The notes under the pieces were generated by a model. It was not told where the DNA came from. It did no database searches and was given only the letters and a program-made list of their open reading frames with translations. The position numbers and the translations under genes were made by a program. Of a DNA stretch of 34,505 bases, positions 1 through 8,593 are shown piece after piece. This stretch comes from DATBDE01 sp036270095 (GTDB lineage Bacteria; Actinomycetota; Thermoleophilia; Solirubrobacterales; Solirubrobacteraceae). The stretch is from positions 1 to 34,505 of the forward strand of contig DATBDE010000122.1 of the NCBI GenBank assembly GCA_036270095.1. Direction: 5' to 3'. Position 1 is the stretch's first letter. Each line of letters opens with the position of its first letter.

Positions 1-709
1 TCATCGAGTACCGCTTCGGGCTGTCGCCGCTGACCCGGCGCGACGCGTACGCGCGCAACATCGGGCGGTCGTTCGACTGGGAGTCCAAGCCGCGGCTCGA
101 TCTCCCGGCTCTGTCCGACCCGCCCGACGTGCTCTCGGCCCAGTGCTCGAACCGCCCGCCGTCCGCGCTCTACGGCGGCGAGGCGGAGCGACCCAAGCCG
201 CACGACATGAGCCTGCTGCTCACCTCGGGCTACCTGGACCGGCTCGGCTTCGACTACAAGCCGGCGACGGCGGCGACCACGTTCCGCAACCCGCAGAAGA
301 TCGAGGCCGCGCTGCGCGAGCGCGAGGCGCGCGAGGGACGGCGCACCCGGATCGCGGGCGGAGCGGGCAACGACAAGCTGCGCGGACAGGCCGGCAACGA
401 CCGCCTCAACGGCCAAGCCGGCAACGACCTGCTCGACGGCGGCGACGGCCGCGACCGGCTCAACGGCGGCGACGGCATGGACGCGCTCGACGGGGGGTGG
501 GCAACGAGCGCCTGACCGGCGGCGCCGGCGACGACAAGGTCATGGCCGGCGACGGGAACGACCGCGCCCGCGGCAGCGACGGCGACGACGTCATCGACCC
601 CCGCAACGGCGTCGAGGACTCGATCGACTGCGGCGCGGGGGACGACACGGTGATCGTCTACTCGCGCGAGGACGGCGTCCTGAACTGCGAGACCGTCCAA
701 AGCCCGTAG
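1..709 (+). CDS. Phosphoesterase (phospholipase C-like) C-terminus with RTX-like repeats; 5'-partial, frameshifted
   Basis: The reading frame is open from the window edge (codons from base 3) and begins inside a protein. The first 110 or so residues (IEYRFGLSPLTRRDAYARN, then GRSFDW) resemble the C-terminal end of secreted phosphoesterase/phospholipase C-like enzymes (PF04185 type), which cleave phosphate esters outside the cell. From about base 355 this turns into Gly-Asp-rich nonapeptides of the GGxGNDxLx type, predicted to bind calcium in a beta-roll. The frame breaks in a run of six G at 492-497; one more G would join it to the second half, which continues the repeats and ends at the stop at 707-709 with a Cys-flanked tail (DSIDCGAGDD, then NCETV). 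The same tail style closes the RTX protein at 19880-20725. The break may be a sequencing error. The enzyme assignment rests only on the C-terminal fragment. Confidence 0.65.
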   Translation, partial: HRVPLRAVAADPARRVRAQHRAVVRLGVQAAARSPGSVRPARRALGPVLEPPAVRALRRRGGATQAARHEPAAHLGLPGPARLRLQAGDGGDHVPQPAEDRGRAARARGARGTAHPDRGRSGQRQAARTGRQRPPQRPSRQRPARRRRRPRPAQRRRRHGRARRGVGNERLTGGAGDDKVMAGDGNDRARGSDGDDVIDPRNGVEDSIDCGAGDDTVIVYSREDGVLNCETVQSP

Positions 710-712
710 GGG

Positions 713-1228
713 CTACCGGTAGGTCGCCGTGGCGGTGGCGGCGACGTGCTGCTGCGTGCCGTCGCTGCGGAGCAGCGCGTTGAAGTCCAGGTCGGTGGTG
801 GTGGTGTCGCCCTGGCGGCGCTTGCCGGCCCTCGAGAGCTCGACGGCGTGGCGGTCGAGCACGAGCGCGAGGGTGCCCTCGCGCGGCGCGCGGACCTCGA
901 TCTGGTGGATGCCGTGCAGGCGCACGCGCGAGGAGGCGATGCGCTTACGGTTCAGGCGCGCAACCACGTTGCGGGCCTTGACGCCGGGCGCGAGCCGCAG
1001 GTCGTCGGGCAGGGTGAGCGTCATGCGGTCGACCGCCTTGCCGCCGGCCGGGTCGACCTCGGCGGTCACGCGGCGGTGGCTGGTGGCCAGCCGCCTGGCC
1101 GACACCTGGAGCGTGGGGACGTCGCCGCAGGCCGGGCGCGCGATCGGCACCTCCTGCGCCACGGGTGGACGGACTTTTACAACACCTTCCTGTAGCGGCA
1201 ACACACACCGTAAAGCGGACTCTGGCAC
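713..1228 (-). CDS. Uncharacterised protein, possibly 5'-truncated
   Basis: I do not recognise a named family. The coding strand is taken as minus because this frame has a balanced composition (MTLTLPDDLRL, then RVRLHGIHQIEVRAPREG) while the plus-strand frames are Arg/Ala-rich shadows. The central part alternates hydrophobic and charged residues like a beta-sandwich of a secreted protein. There is no convincing signal peptide at the available start (1228), and the first 30 residues look unlike the rest, so the true start may be lost or a 5' portion may be missing. It runs convergently towards the phosphoesterase, with 3 bases between the stops. Function unknown. Confidence 0.5.
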   Translation of the reverse strand: MPESALRCVLPLQEGVVKVRPPVAQEVPIARPACGDVPTLQVSARRLATSHRRVTAEVDPAGGKAVDRMTLTLPDDLRLAPGVKARNVVARLNRKRIASSRVRLHGIHQIEVRAPREGTLALVLDRHAVELSRAGKRRQGDTTTTDLDFNALLRSDGTQQHVAATATATYR

Positions 1229-1296
1229 GAGGCCTGAACGCTAGGGCCGACGGGCCTCCTTGCCGACCGACCGCGTTCCCTAGCCTTCCGCGGCGA

Positions 1297-1369
<73 letters not shown>

Positions 1370-1383
1370 CTCGAGCGCTCGCC

Positions 1384-2601
1384 ATGCTGGGCCAGGTTTC
1401 CGTGCGTTACGCTCCGCTGACGGTGGCTCTGGGGTGGCGCATACGGGTGGCCGTCATCGCGGCGCTTGCTGCCTGCGGGGCGCTCGGCGGCGCCGCCGCT
1501 TCCGCGAGCGCCTCCGCGTCCAGCGCCGACGCCCGCCTGGGCCGTGCGCTCTCCGCGTTGGTGCGGATGCCGGGCGGGCCCCCGGGGATCGTCTCGGTGG
1601 TCCAGCGCGACGGCCGGCGCGAGGTCTTCCGGCGCGGCGTCGCGAACCTGCGGACGGGCGCGCGGATCCGGCTCGGCGACCACTGGCGGATCGCCAGCGT
1701 GAGCAAGGCGTTCAGCGGCGCGGTCGCGCTGCGGCTCGTGGCACAGGGCAAGCTGTCGCTGGACGACACCATCGCGAGCCGGCTGCCGGGGCTGCCGGCC
1801 GCGTGGGGCAGCGTGACGCTGGCCCAGGCGCTCCAGCACGTGAGCGGGCTGCCGGACTACTCCACAAGCCCCGCTTTCCAGGACCAGTTGCGGACGGCTC
1901 CCCGAGCCCCGCTGATGCCGGCGGCGCTGATCTCGTACGTGGCAGACCAGCCCCTCGACTTCCCGCCGGGCTCGGCCTACCACTACTCGAACACGGACAA
2001 CGTCGTCGCGGCCCTGTTCGCGGAGGCGGCCACCGGCTTGTCCTACGAGCGGGTGCTCGACCAGCTCGTGCTCAGCCCGCTCGCGCTGCGGCATACGAGC
2101 ATGCCGCTCGGCTACCGGATGCCGGGCCCGTACGTGCACGGATACGACAACAACGTGCGCGGGCCCCGGGCGGATGGTTCCGAGATCGTCAACGCGAGCG
2201 CGGTCTGGTCCGCCGGCGGGATGGTGTCGGCCCCGCTCGACCTGAACCGGTTCGCGCGCGCCTACGCCGGCGGCGGGCTCTTCGGGGGAGCGGCGCGCGC
2301 GGCGCAGGTCCAGTTCCGGGCGGGTGGCGGCTCGGACCCGCCGGGCCCCGGCCAGAACGCCGCGGGCCTCGCGCTGTTCCGCTACCGGACGCGTTGCGGC
2401 ACCGTGTACGGGCACACCGGGAACTTCCTGGGCTACACGACCTTCATGGCGTCCACGCCGGACGGCACGCGCTCGGTGACCGTGCACGCGAACACCCAGC
2501 TCGACTGGAATCCGCAGCTGGGCAACCAAGTGGGCTCGCACGCGGCCTTCCGCGCGCTGCGCCGGGCATTTGGCCTCGGGGTCTGCGCGGCGCTGGCCTA
2601 G
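1384..2601 (+). CDS. Secreted serine hydrolase, beta-lactamase / D-alanyl-D-alanine carboxypeptidase family
   Basis: A 405-residue protein of the class C beta-lactamase-like fold (PF00144), acting outside the membrane on peptidoglycan peptides, beta-lactams or other esters and amides. The start at 1384 gives a hydrophobic, Ala-rich export signal (about residues 17-42). The catalytic motifs are visible: S105-V-S-K108 (nucleophile and general base), Y201-S-N203, and H344-T-G in place of the KTG triad. HTG is common in carboxypeptidase/esterase members of the family rather than in true beta-lactamases, so resistance should not be assumed. The gene begins 15 bases after tRNA-Val and is followed at once by a copy of the tRNA 3' end, so it may be cargo of an old insertion. 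Confidence 0.85.
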   Translation: MLGQVSVRYAPLTVALGWRIRVAVIAALAACGALGGAAASASASASSADARLGRALSALVRMPGGPPGIVSVVQRDGRREVFRRGVANLRTGARIRLGDHWRIASVSKAFSGAVALRLVAQGKLSLDDTIASRLPGLPAAWGSVTLAQALQHVSGLPDYSTSPAFQDQLRTAPRAPLMPAALISYVADQPLDFPPGSAYHYSNTDNVVAALFAEAATGLSYERVLDQLVLSPLALRHTSMPLGYRMPGPYVHGYDNNVRGPRADGSEIVNASAVWSAGGMVSAPLDLNRFARAYAGGGLFGGAARAAQVQFRAGGGSDPPGPGQNAAGLALFRYRTRCGTVYGHTGNFLGYTTFMASTPDGTRSVTVHANTQLDWNPQLGNQVGSHAAFRALRRAFGLGVCAALA

Positions 2602-2621
2602 TTCGAGCCGGTCACCGCCCA
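2601..2621 (+). repeat. Direct repeat of the tRNA-Val 3' end (candidate att remnant)
   Basis: Twenty of 21 bases match the tRNA-Val 3' end at 1349-1369 (T-loop through the acceptor strand); the only difference is G to T at 2612. It starts at the last base of the hydrolase stop codon. Only the tRNA tail is present, so it is not a second tRNA. Such repeats mark the far end of elements integrated into tRNA genes; here only about 1.25 kb with one gene lies between, and no integrase is present. Confidence 0.7.
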
Positions 2622-2633
2622 TACTGAGGCAGC

Positions 2634-3731
2634 ATGAACGGCGAGTCCGACATCGGCGTGGTCGGGGCCGGGATCGTCGGGCTGTGCACGGCCTTCGCGC
2701 TGCGCGAGTGCGGCGCGTCCGTGCGGATATACGAGAGCGGCTTTCCCGGCCGCGGCCAGTCCGCCGGCGAGACCCGGATCTTCCGCCACGCCCACGACGA
2801 TCCGCGCCTGGTCGCGTTCGCGCAGGAGAGTCGCGCGCTGTGGGACCAGTGGGCGGGCCGACTGGGCGTCGAGCTCCTCTCCGACGACGGCGCGGTGGTG
2901 CTCGGACCTGCCGTGCAGCGACGCCTTGCGCTGCTCGAGGACGCCGGCGTGCCCGCGCGCGCGATCGGGCCATCCGAGCTGTCCGAGTGCCTGCCGCAGC
3001 TGGCGCGCTACGAGGGGCCCGCGCTGCTCGACGAGGCCGGCGGCGCGCTGCGCGTGCGTGCCGCGATCGCTGCCTTGGCCGCGGAGCTCGGCGACGACCT
3101 GGTGACCGAGGAGGTGATCTCCGTCCGGCCGACCGGATGGGACACGGTCGAGGTTCGCGGCGTCGGCACGCGCGCCGAGCACGCGAAGGTGGTGGTGTGC
3201 GCCGGTCGCGGCACCGCGCGCCTTGCCCGCGGCGCGGGGCTCGACCTCCCGCTCCGCTTCGGCGCCGCGGCCCGAGTGACCTTCGACGTCGTCGACCACT
3301 CCGAGCAGCTCGCCTGCCTGCAGGACGGCAGCGACGCCTTCGGCGAGGTTGGCGCCTACGCGTCGGCCATGCCCGGCAATCGCCGCTACGCGGTCGGCCT
3401 GGGCGAGCCCGTCGGGGTCCGGGACGACGGCAGCCTGCTCGACCCTTCGCACCTGGCGGCGGTGGCGAACCGGACCAGCGCCTACGTGGAGCGCGCGCTC
3501 CCCGGGCTTGCCCCGCAACCCATCGAGTACGTGCACTGCTGGGTCACCGAGCTCCCTTGGAGCGCCGACGCCATCGCCGTCTGGGAAGCCGGAGACCTGC
3601 TGTTCGTCGCCGGGAATCACCTCTTCAAGCACGCGCCCGCACTCGGGCGGGCGACCGCGGGTGCCGCGACCGGCGAGCGGCTCCCTGACCTCCTGCGGCC
3701 GGAGGCCACGGTCGGCGCACCGCAGGGCTAG
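2634..3731 (+). CDS. FAD-dependent amine oxidoreductase, monomeric sarcosine oxidase-like
   Basis: A 365-residue flavoenzyme of the D-amino-acid oxidase superfamily (PF01266). The N-terminal dinucleotide-binding loop is GAGIVG (residues 11-16), and GETRIFRHAHDD matches the substrate-side segment conserved in monomeric sarcosine oxidase and N-methyltryptophan oxidase. Near the C-terminus GNHLFKHAPALGRA matches the flavin-contact segment of that family. Cys302 in HCWVTELP sits where monomeric sarcosine oxidase attaches FAD covalently, so a covalent flavin is plausible. The expected reaction is oxidative demethylation or deamination of a secondary amine acid to aldehyde, amine and H2O2; the exact substrate cannot be read. 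The start is preceded by GAGG at 2625-2628. It overlaps the helicase gene tail to tail by 4 bases. Confidence 0.82.
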   Translation: MNGESDIGVVGAGIVGLCTAFALRECGASVRIYESGFPGRGQSAGETRIFRHAHDDPRLVAFAQESRALWDQWAGRLGVELLSDDGAVVLGPAVQRRLALLEDAGVPARAIGPSELSECLPQLARYEGPALLDEAGGALRVRAAIAALAAELGDDLVTEEVISVRPTGWDTVEVRGVGTRAEHAKVVVCAGRGTARLARGAGLDLPLRFGAAARVTFDVVDHSEQLACLQDGSDAFGEVGAYASAMPGNRRYAVGLGEPVGVRDDGSLLDPSHLAAVANRTSAYVERALPGLAPQPIEYVHCWVTELPWSADAIAVWEAGDLLFVAGNHLFKHAPALGRATAGAATGERLPDLLRPEATVGAPQG

Positions 3732-5338
3732 GCCTCCGACGCTCGCAGCAGCCCGCGCTCGAGCACCAGGGGGACGAGCAGGTCGCGGTACCCGTGGTCG
3801 TCGAACAGCACCGTCAGCTGGTCGCCGTCGTAGCGCTGGACCGTGCCCTCGCCCCACCGCTCGCTCACCACCCGTTCACCCGGCGCGAACGGCCGGCTTG
3901 CCGGCTCGGGCCGTGCACCGCTGCGGTCGTTGTCGCAGTTGCCGCACGGCCCGCGGTAGTCCTGACCGAACGCCGTCAGCAGGAACGACCGCCGGCACGC
4001 CGTCGTCTCTGCGTAGCGGCGCATCATCTCCGTGCGCGAGCGCTCGACCTCCTGCTCGCGGTCGGACTCGCGCCGCGCCACCTGCATCGCGTCCGCGACG
4101 CTCCGGTCGCCACTCCAATGGATCCTCCCGTCGGAGCTCCAGCGCGCCGCGCCGACGTCGACCAGGCGGGCAACCGCGAGTGTCGCCGAGCGGGCACCGA
4201 TGCGCAGCGCCTCCGCGAGTCCGTCGAGGTCGCTCTCGCCGCGGGTCGTCGCCAGCCTGTCCGCGGCCGCGCCGACGATCGCGTCCGACACCGGCCGCGC
4301 GGTCAGGCGGCGGGCCATGGCGACGTCCGCCGGCCGGTAAAGGAGCCGGGCGTGCGCCGCCTTGCCGTCGCGGCCGGCGCGACCGAACTCCTGGTAGTAG
4401 GCGTCCAGCGAGCTCGGCACGTCGGCGTGCACGACCCAGCGCACGTCGGGCTTGTCGATTCCCATCCCGAACGCGACGGTGGCGGCGATGATCCGGACCC
4501 CGCCATCGAGGAACGCCTCCATCGCTCGCCGGCGGCCGGCGGGCGGGAGCCCGGCGTGGTACAGCGTCGCCTGCTGCCCGGCGGCGGCGAGGAGGTCGCG
4601 GGCCGACGCGGCGCTCGCGCGCGTGGCCGCGTAGACGATGCCCGGGCCCGCAAGCTCGGCGACGGAGGCCTCGAGGACGCGGTCCTTGTCCGCGGCGGTG
4701 CGGACCTGCTGCACCGACAGCGCGATGTTCGGGCGGTCGAAGTCGCCGATCACCACCTCCGCGTCGCGCAGCCCGAGGCGCCGCACGATCTCCTCGCGCA
4801 CGGGTGGCGCGGCGGTCGCGGTCAGCGCGAGGCGGACCGGCGCCCCGAGTGCATCGGCCTGCGCCCCCAGCCGCAGGTAGTCGGGCCGGAAGTCCTGGCC
4901 CCACTGGCTGACGAGGTGGGCCTCGTCGACGACGAACAGGCCCGGCCGGGCGGCGCGCAGGGCGGCGCCGACCTCGTCGTTGGCAAGCTCCTCGGGCGAC
5001 ACGAAGACGAACGCGTCCCGTTGTCGCGCCGCGGCGAGCGCCGCGGTGCGCGCGCGGGCCGAAAGCCGGGCGTTGACCACGACCGCCGACAGGCCGGCCG
5101 CATCGAGATGGGCGCGCTGGTCGTTCTCCAGCGCGATCAGCGGCGACACGACGATCGTCGGCCCCGCCCGGAGAAGCCCGGCCAACTCGTAGATGGCCGA
5201 CTTGCCCGCGCCGGTGGGGAGCACCGCCAGCACGTCCCGCCCGCCGACCACGGCCTCGACCGCCCGTAGCTGCGCCGGCCGGAGGCGCGCGATGCCCAAC
5301 CGGTCGCGCGCGAGCACAGGAATCGGCGCGGCGGTCAT
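3728..5338 (-). CDS. recQ: RecQ-type ATP-dependent DNA helicase
   Basis: A 536-residue superfamily 2 helicase that unwinds DNA 3' to 5' during recombination and fork repair. Motifs appear in the RecQ order: Walker A PTGAGKS (41-47), DEAH (138-141) followed by the aromatic-rich loop SQWGQDFRPDYLRL typical of RecQ, ALTATA (motif III), and QEFGRAGRDG (motif VI). A Cys-rich stretch (CRRSFLL, then CGNC) is the zinc-binding subdomain. There is no HRDC domain. Instead the last 50 residues (FAPGERVVSERWGEGTVQRY, then VLFDDHGYRDLLVP) resemble the small Tudor-like barrel at the end of UvrD/PcrA helicases. The start lies only 20 bases from that of the divergent ACC deaminase gene. The family call is secure; orthology to E. 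coli RecQ is not. Confidence 0.88.
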   Translation of the reverse strand: MTAAPIPVLARDRLGIARLRPAQLRAVEAVVGGRDVLAVLPTGAGKSAIYELAGLLRAGPTIVVSPLIALENDQRAHLDAAGLSAVVVNARLSARARTAALAAARQRDAFVFVSPEELANDEVGAALRAARPGLFVVDEAHLVSQWGQDFRPDYLRLGAQADALGAPVRLALTATAAPPVREEIVRRLGLRDAEVVIGDFDRPNIALSVQQVRTAADKDRVLEASVAELAGPGIVYAATRASAASARDLLAAAGQQATLYHAGLPPAGRRRAMEAFLDGGVRIIAATVAFGMGIDKPDVRWVVHADVPSSLDAYYQEFGRAGRDGKAAHARLLYRPADVAMARRLTARPVSDAIVGAAADRLATTRGESDLDGLAEALRIGARSATLAVARLVDVGAARWSSDGRIHWSGDRSVADAMQVARRESDREQEVERSRTEMMRRYAETTACRRSFLLTAFGQDYRGPCGNCDNDRSGARPEPASRPFAPGERVVSERWGEGTVQRYDGDQLTVLFDDHGYRDLLVPLVLERGLLRASEA

Positions 5339-5358
5339 GCCGGTAGCGTTGCACCGCC

Positions 5359-6369
5359 ATGGGTCTGGAGGATTTCGACCGGGTGCCCCTGCTCTTCGGG
5401 CCCTCGCCGGTGCACCGGCTCGAGCGGCTCAGCGAGCACCTCGGCGGTGCGGTCGAGATCTGGGCCAAGCGCGAGGACGTCAACTCCGGCCTCGCCTATG
5501 GGGGGAACAAGACCCGCAAGCTCGAGTATCTCGCCGCCGACGCGCTCGCTCAGCAGTGCGACACGCTGGTCTCGATCGGCGGCGTGCAGTCCAACCACAC
5601 CCGCCAGGTCGCCGCCGTTGCCGCCAGGCTCGGGCTGCGCTGCGTGCTCGTCCAGGAGCGCTGGGTCGACTGGCCGGACGCCGTCTACGACAAGGTCGGC
5701 AACATCCTGTTGTCGCGCATGCTGGGCGCGGACGTCCGCCTGGACCGCGCCGGGTTCGACATCGGCTTCCGTCCCAGCTGGGAGGACGCGCTCGCGTCGG
5801 TCGAGGAGGTCGGGGGCCGGCCCTACGCCATCCCCGCCGGCGCGTCCGACCATCCGCTCGGTGGGCTCGGCTTCGCGCGTTGGTGCGACGAGGTGCGCGA
5901 ACAGGAGCGGGCCCTCGGGGTGGAATTCGACACCGTCGTCGTGTGCTCGGTGACCGGCTCGACCCAGGCCGGCATGGTTGCGGGCTTCGCGGCCGAGGAT
6001 CGCGGCCGCCGCCTCCTCGGGATCGACGGCTCGGCCACCGTGCAGCGGACCCGCGAGCAGATCCTCCGCATCGCCCGCCGGACCGCCGAGGCCATCGGCC
6101 TCGGCCGCGAGCTGCGCGACGACGAGGTCGTGCTCCTCGACGAGTGGCACGCGGGCACCTACGGCATTCCCGATGAGAAGACGCTGGAGGCGATGCGGCT
6201 GTGCGCTCGCCTCGAGGGGGTCATCACCGACCCCGTCTACGAAGGCAAGTCGATGGCCGCACTCATCGATCTCGTCCGCTCGGGCCGGATCGAGCCGGGC
6301 TCGCGGGTCCTGTACGCCCACCTCGGCGGGCAGCCCGCGCTCAACGCCTACGCCGGCGCGCTCGCCTGA
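5359..6369 (+). CDS. acdS: 1-aminocyclopropane-1-carboxylate (ACC) deaminase
   Basis: A 336-residue PLP enzyme that opens the cyclopropane ring of ACC, the plant ethylene precursor, to give 2-oxobutyrate and ammonia. The sequence follows Pseudomonas ACC deaminase almost without gaps and keeps its numbering: PLP lysine K51 in GGNKTRK, S78 in GGVQSNHTRQ, Y294 in DPVYEGKSM, and the two residues used to tell true ACC deaminases from D-cysteine desulfhydrases, E295 and L322. PLP-phosphate contacts (CSVTGSTQAG) are present. It starts 20 bases from the divergent recQ, with no clear Shine-Dalgarno, and is followed after 3 bases by a hydrolase-LuxR gene in a likely operon. The enzyme suggests a plant- or soil-associated life, or D-amino acid use as a side activity. 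Confidence 0.95.
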   Translation: MGLEDFDRVPLLFGPSPVHRLERLSEHLGGAVEIWAKREDVNSGLAYGGNKTRKLEYLAADALAQQCDTLVSIGGVQSNHTRQVAAVAARLGLRCVLVQERWVDWPDAVYDKVGNILLSRMLGADVRLDRAGFDIGFRPSWEDALASVEEVGGRPYAIPAGASDHPLGGLGFARWCDEVREQERALGVEFDTVVVCSVTGSTQAGMVAGFAAEDRGRRLLGIDGSATVQRTREQILRIARRTAEAIGLGRELRDDEVVLLDEWHAGTYGIPDEKTLEAMRLCARLEGVITDPVYEGKSMAALIDLVRSGRIEPGSRVLYAHLGGQPALNAYAGALA

Positions 6370-6372
6370 GCC

Positions 6373-7431
6373 ATGTCGGGTCCGGTGTCGCCGGTCCCCG
6401 CAATCCGGTTCCTGACCATCGACGGTCGCCGCCTCGGCTACGAGGTGACCGGTGACGGGCCGCTGTTGCTCGCCCCGGCGTGGTGGGTCAGCCATCTCGA
6501 GCTGGATCGGCGCAACCCAGCCTTCGCTCGGTTCTGGGAGGCGACTGGCGCTGGGTACTCGGTGGTCCGCTATGACCACTTCGGCGTCGGCGTGTCGGAC
6601 CGTGAACTGCGCGCCGAGGATCTGACCGTCGAGGGCGAGGTCGAGGTCATCCGCGTGCTGTTGGACGAGCTCGGCGCGGAACGGACGGGCTTGTTCGGCG
6701 GCTCGTCGGGCGGGTGCGCTGCGATCGCGTTCGCCGCGCGCTTTCCCGAGCGGGTCGAGCGCCTGATGCTCTTCGGCTCCTACGCGGACGGCCCCGCAAT
6801 TTCGGCGCCGTCGGTGCGCGAGGCGATCGTCGCTGCCGTTCGCTCGCACTGGGGCATCGGGTCGCGGCTGCTGTCCGACATCTTCCTCGGCGAGGCCAGC
6901 AGCGTGGAGCGGCAGGCGTTCGCGCGGTTTCAGCGTTCGGCCGCGAGCGCCCAGACGGCGGCGAGGCTGCTCGAGCAGGTCTATCGCAACGACGTTCGTG
7001 ACCGACTGCGGCTCGTGAAGGCCCCCACGGTGGTCGTCCACCGGCGCGGCGACCGCGCGATCCCGTACGGACTCGGTCGCGAGGTGGCCGCCGGGATCGC
7101 GGGCGCGACGCTCGTCCCGCTGGAGGGAAGCGCCCACTTCCCGTGGGTCGGCGATGCCGACAGCGTCGTCAGGGCGCTGCGCGCGGTGCTGACGGTGGAC
7201 GGCGCTCCCGTGCGCCCGGGCGAAGCAGAGCCGGCGGCCACGCTGCTGTCGCGTCGCGAGCGCGAGGTGCTGGGGCTCGTCGCTGCGGGGCTCAACGACC
7301 GCGAGATCGCCGAGCAGCTGATCCTCAGTCCGCACACGGTCCACCGCCACGTGGCGAACATCCGTCACAAGCTAGGCCGCGGATCACGGACGGCGGCGGT
7401 CGCCGAAGCGGCGCGTCTGGGACTGCTCTGA
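6373..7431 (+). CDS. Alpha/beta hydrolase fused to a LuxR-type DNA-binding domain
   Basis: A 352-residue two-domain protein. Residues 1-275 form an alpha/beta hydrolase: the nucleophile elbow is G110-S-S112-G-G, an acid residue lies in HRRGDRAIP, and the catalytic His is in GSAHFPW. Residues about 288-352 are a GerE/LuxR helix-turn-helix (LSRREREVLGLVAAGLNDR, then EIAEQLILSPHTVHRHVANI). The hydrolase could sense or destroy a small ligand while the C-terminal domain binds DNA. It follows the ACC deaminase stop by 3 bases, so it may regulate that operon, though no target site could be named. Both halves are intact and the joint is in frame, so this is a genuine fusion rather than an artefact. 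Confidence 0.88.
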   Translation: MSGPVSPVPAIRFLTIDGRRLGYEVTGDGPLLLAPAWWVSHLELDRRNPAFARFWEATGAGYSVVRYDHFGVGVSDRELRAEDLTVEGEVEVIRVLLDELGAERTGLFGGSSGGCAAIAFAARFPERVERLMLFGSYADGPAISAPSVREAIVAAVRSHWGIGSRLLSDIFLGEASSVERQAFARFQRSAASAQTAARLLEQVYRNDVRDRLRLVKAPTVVVHRRGDRAIPYGLGREVAAGIAGATLVPLEGSAHFPWVGDADSVVRALRAVLTVDGAPVRPGEAEPAATLLSRREREVLGLVAAGLNDREIAEQLILSPHTVHRHVANIRHKLGRGSRTAAVAEAARLGLL

Positions 7432-7509
7432 TCACCGGAACGGGCCATTCTCGCCAATGCCTGTTTCGGGCGATGCGCGGCCGGTGGCGCGGGCCTATCG
7501 TCGCCCGGC

Positions 7510-8169
7510 ATGGCAACCGAGACATTGCAACCGCATCCCGTGGCCGACTCGCGCGTGTGGGCGCGCGCCTTCGCCGCGCTGTATGACCCGTCCCTGTGGA
7601 TCGGCGAGCGCGCCGGCATGCGCCGCCACCGCCACGACCTCCTGGCCCGAGCGCGCGGGCAGACGTTGGAGATCGGCAGCGGCACCGGCCTGAACCTCGT
7701 CCACTACCCCGACGACCTCGACGGCCTCGCGCTCGCAGAGCCCGACCCGTCGATGCGCAAGCGCCTCGAGCGTGTGGTGCGCCGCAGCGAGCGCGACGCG
7801 CGGGTGATCGACGCCGGCGCGGAGCAGCTGCCCTTCGCCGACGCGAGCATCGACACGGTCGTCTCGACGCTCGTCCTCTGCACGGTCGACGCGCCCGACG
7901 AGGCATTGCGCGAGATCGCGCGCGTGCTGCGCCCCGACGGGCAGCTGCTGTTCATCGAGCACGTGCGCTCCGACTCACCGACGCTCGCCCGCTGGCAGGA
8001 TCGCCTCGCCAGGCCGTGGCAGCGCTTTGCCGAGGGGTGCCGCTGCAACCGTGCAACGCTCGAGCGGATGGACGCATGCGGGTTCCGCCACGACGCGGAG
8101 CCCGCCGCGTGGCGGGCGATGCTCCCGATCATCCGCCCGCTGGTCATCGGTCGGGCGACCATGGCGTGA
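7510..8169 (+). CDS. Class I SAM-dependent methyltransferase
   Basis: A 219-residue Rossmann-fold methyltransferase (methyltransf_11 type). Motif I is LEIGSGTG (53-60), an acidic residue ends strand 2 (LALAEPDPSM), and the segment AEQLPFADASIDTVVSTLVL followed by LREIARVLRPDGQLLFIEHV is the usual motif II/III block. The C-terminal part with RCNRATLERMD and a hydrophobic end resembles the METTL7/UbiE-like group that modifies small lipophilic compounds. It lies 78 bases after the hydrolase-LuxR gene on the same strand and could be cotranscribed. The substrate is unknown. Confidence 0.85.
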   Translation: MATETLQPHPVADSRVWARAFAALYDPSLWIGERAGMRRHRHDLLARARGQTLEIGSGTGLNLVHYPDDLDGLALAEPDPSMRKRLERVVRRSERDARVIDAGAEQLPFADASIDTVVSTLVLCTVDAPDEALREIARVLRPDGQLLFIEHVRSDSPTLARWQDRLARPWQRFAEGCRCNRATLERMDACGFRHDAEPAAWRAMLPIIRPLVIGRATMA

Positions 8170-8226
8170 TCACCCGTCCGCGTAGCGCTCGGACCTGCGC
8201 GCGCTCCGTCGCGTACATTGGCCCCT

Positions 8227-8560
8227 GTGGAGCCGTTGGTCGAGCGCGAACGCCAGCTCGACGCGGTGGCGCGCGTGGTGCGCGAGCGCGGCGTGCTGGT
8301 CATCGAGGGCGCCGCCCCGGGCCGACCGCGTCGTGTGCGCGGGCGGCTCCGAGCTCGAGTCGGGCTTCGCGTTCGGCGTCATGCGCCAGCTGTTCGAGCG
8401 CGCCGTCGCCGAAGTGGGGCGGGACGCGCTGGCCGGGCCCGCCCAGGCGGCGGCGCTGCTGGGGGCGGCGACGAGCCGCCGGGCACAGCTGCGAGCGACA
8501 CCTTCTTCGCCTTCGTCCACGGGCTGTACCAGCGAGCGGGCCCTCGGCTCGTGCACCCTC
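8227..8560 (+). pseudogene. Remnant of a LuxR-family AAA regulator N-terminus
   Basis: A GTG-started stretch (VEPLVERERQLDAVARVVRE, then GVLVIEGAA) matches the N-terminus of large LuxR/MalT-type ATPase regulators. The Walker A loop that should follow is missing. The next block (RVVCAGGSELESGFAFGVMR, then QLFERAV) is in a second frame, and DEPPGTAASDTFFAFVHGLY returns to the first. All three blocks are in family order, so this is one gene broken by a deletion and frameshifts and truncated; a normal member is about 900 residues. No function is expected. Confidence 0.6.
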
Positions 8561-8593
8561 CGGTCCTCCAAGGCGATCGGACGTTTGCCATGA

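Noticed and set aside
355..700. CRISPR-like or minisatellite array in the RTX repeats
   Set aside because: The periodicity is 27 bases coding for Gly-Asp nonapeptides with synonymous change; there are no constant repeats with unique spacers. The same applies to 9150-10140 and 20000-20640.
1370..2600. Complete integrative element at tRNA-Val
   Set aside because: No integrase, excisionase or replication gene lies between the repeats; only a remnant or cassette can be argued.
1384..2601. Antibiotic-resistance beta-lactamase
   Set aside because: The fold is right, but HTG replaces KTG and the family is broad (carboxypeptidases, esterases), so resistance cannot be claimed.
2601..2621. A second tRNA gene
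   Set aside because: Only the T-loop and 3' acceptor strand are present; there are no D- or anticodon arms.
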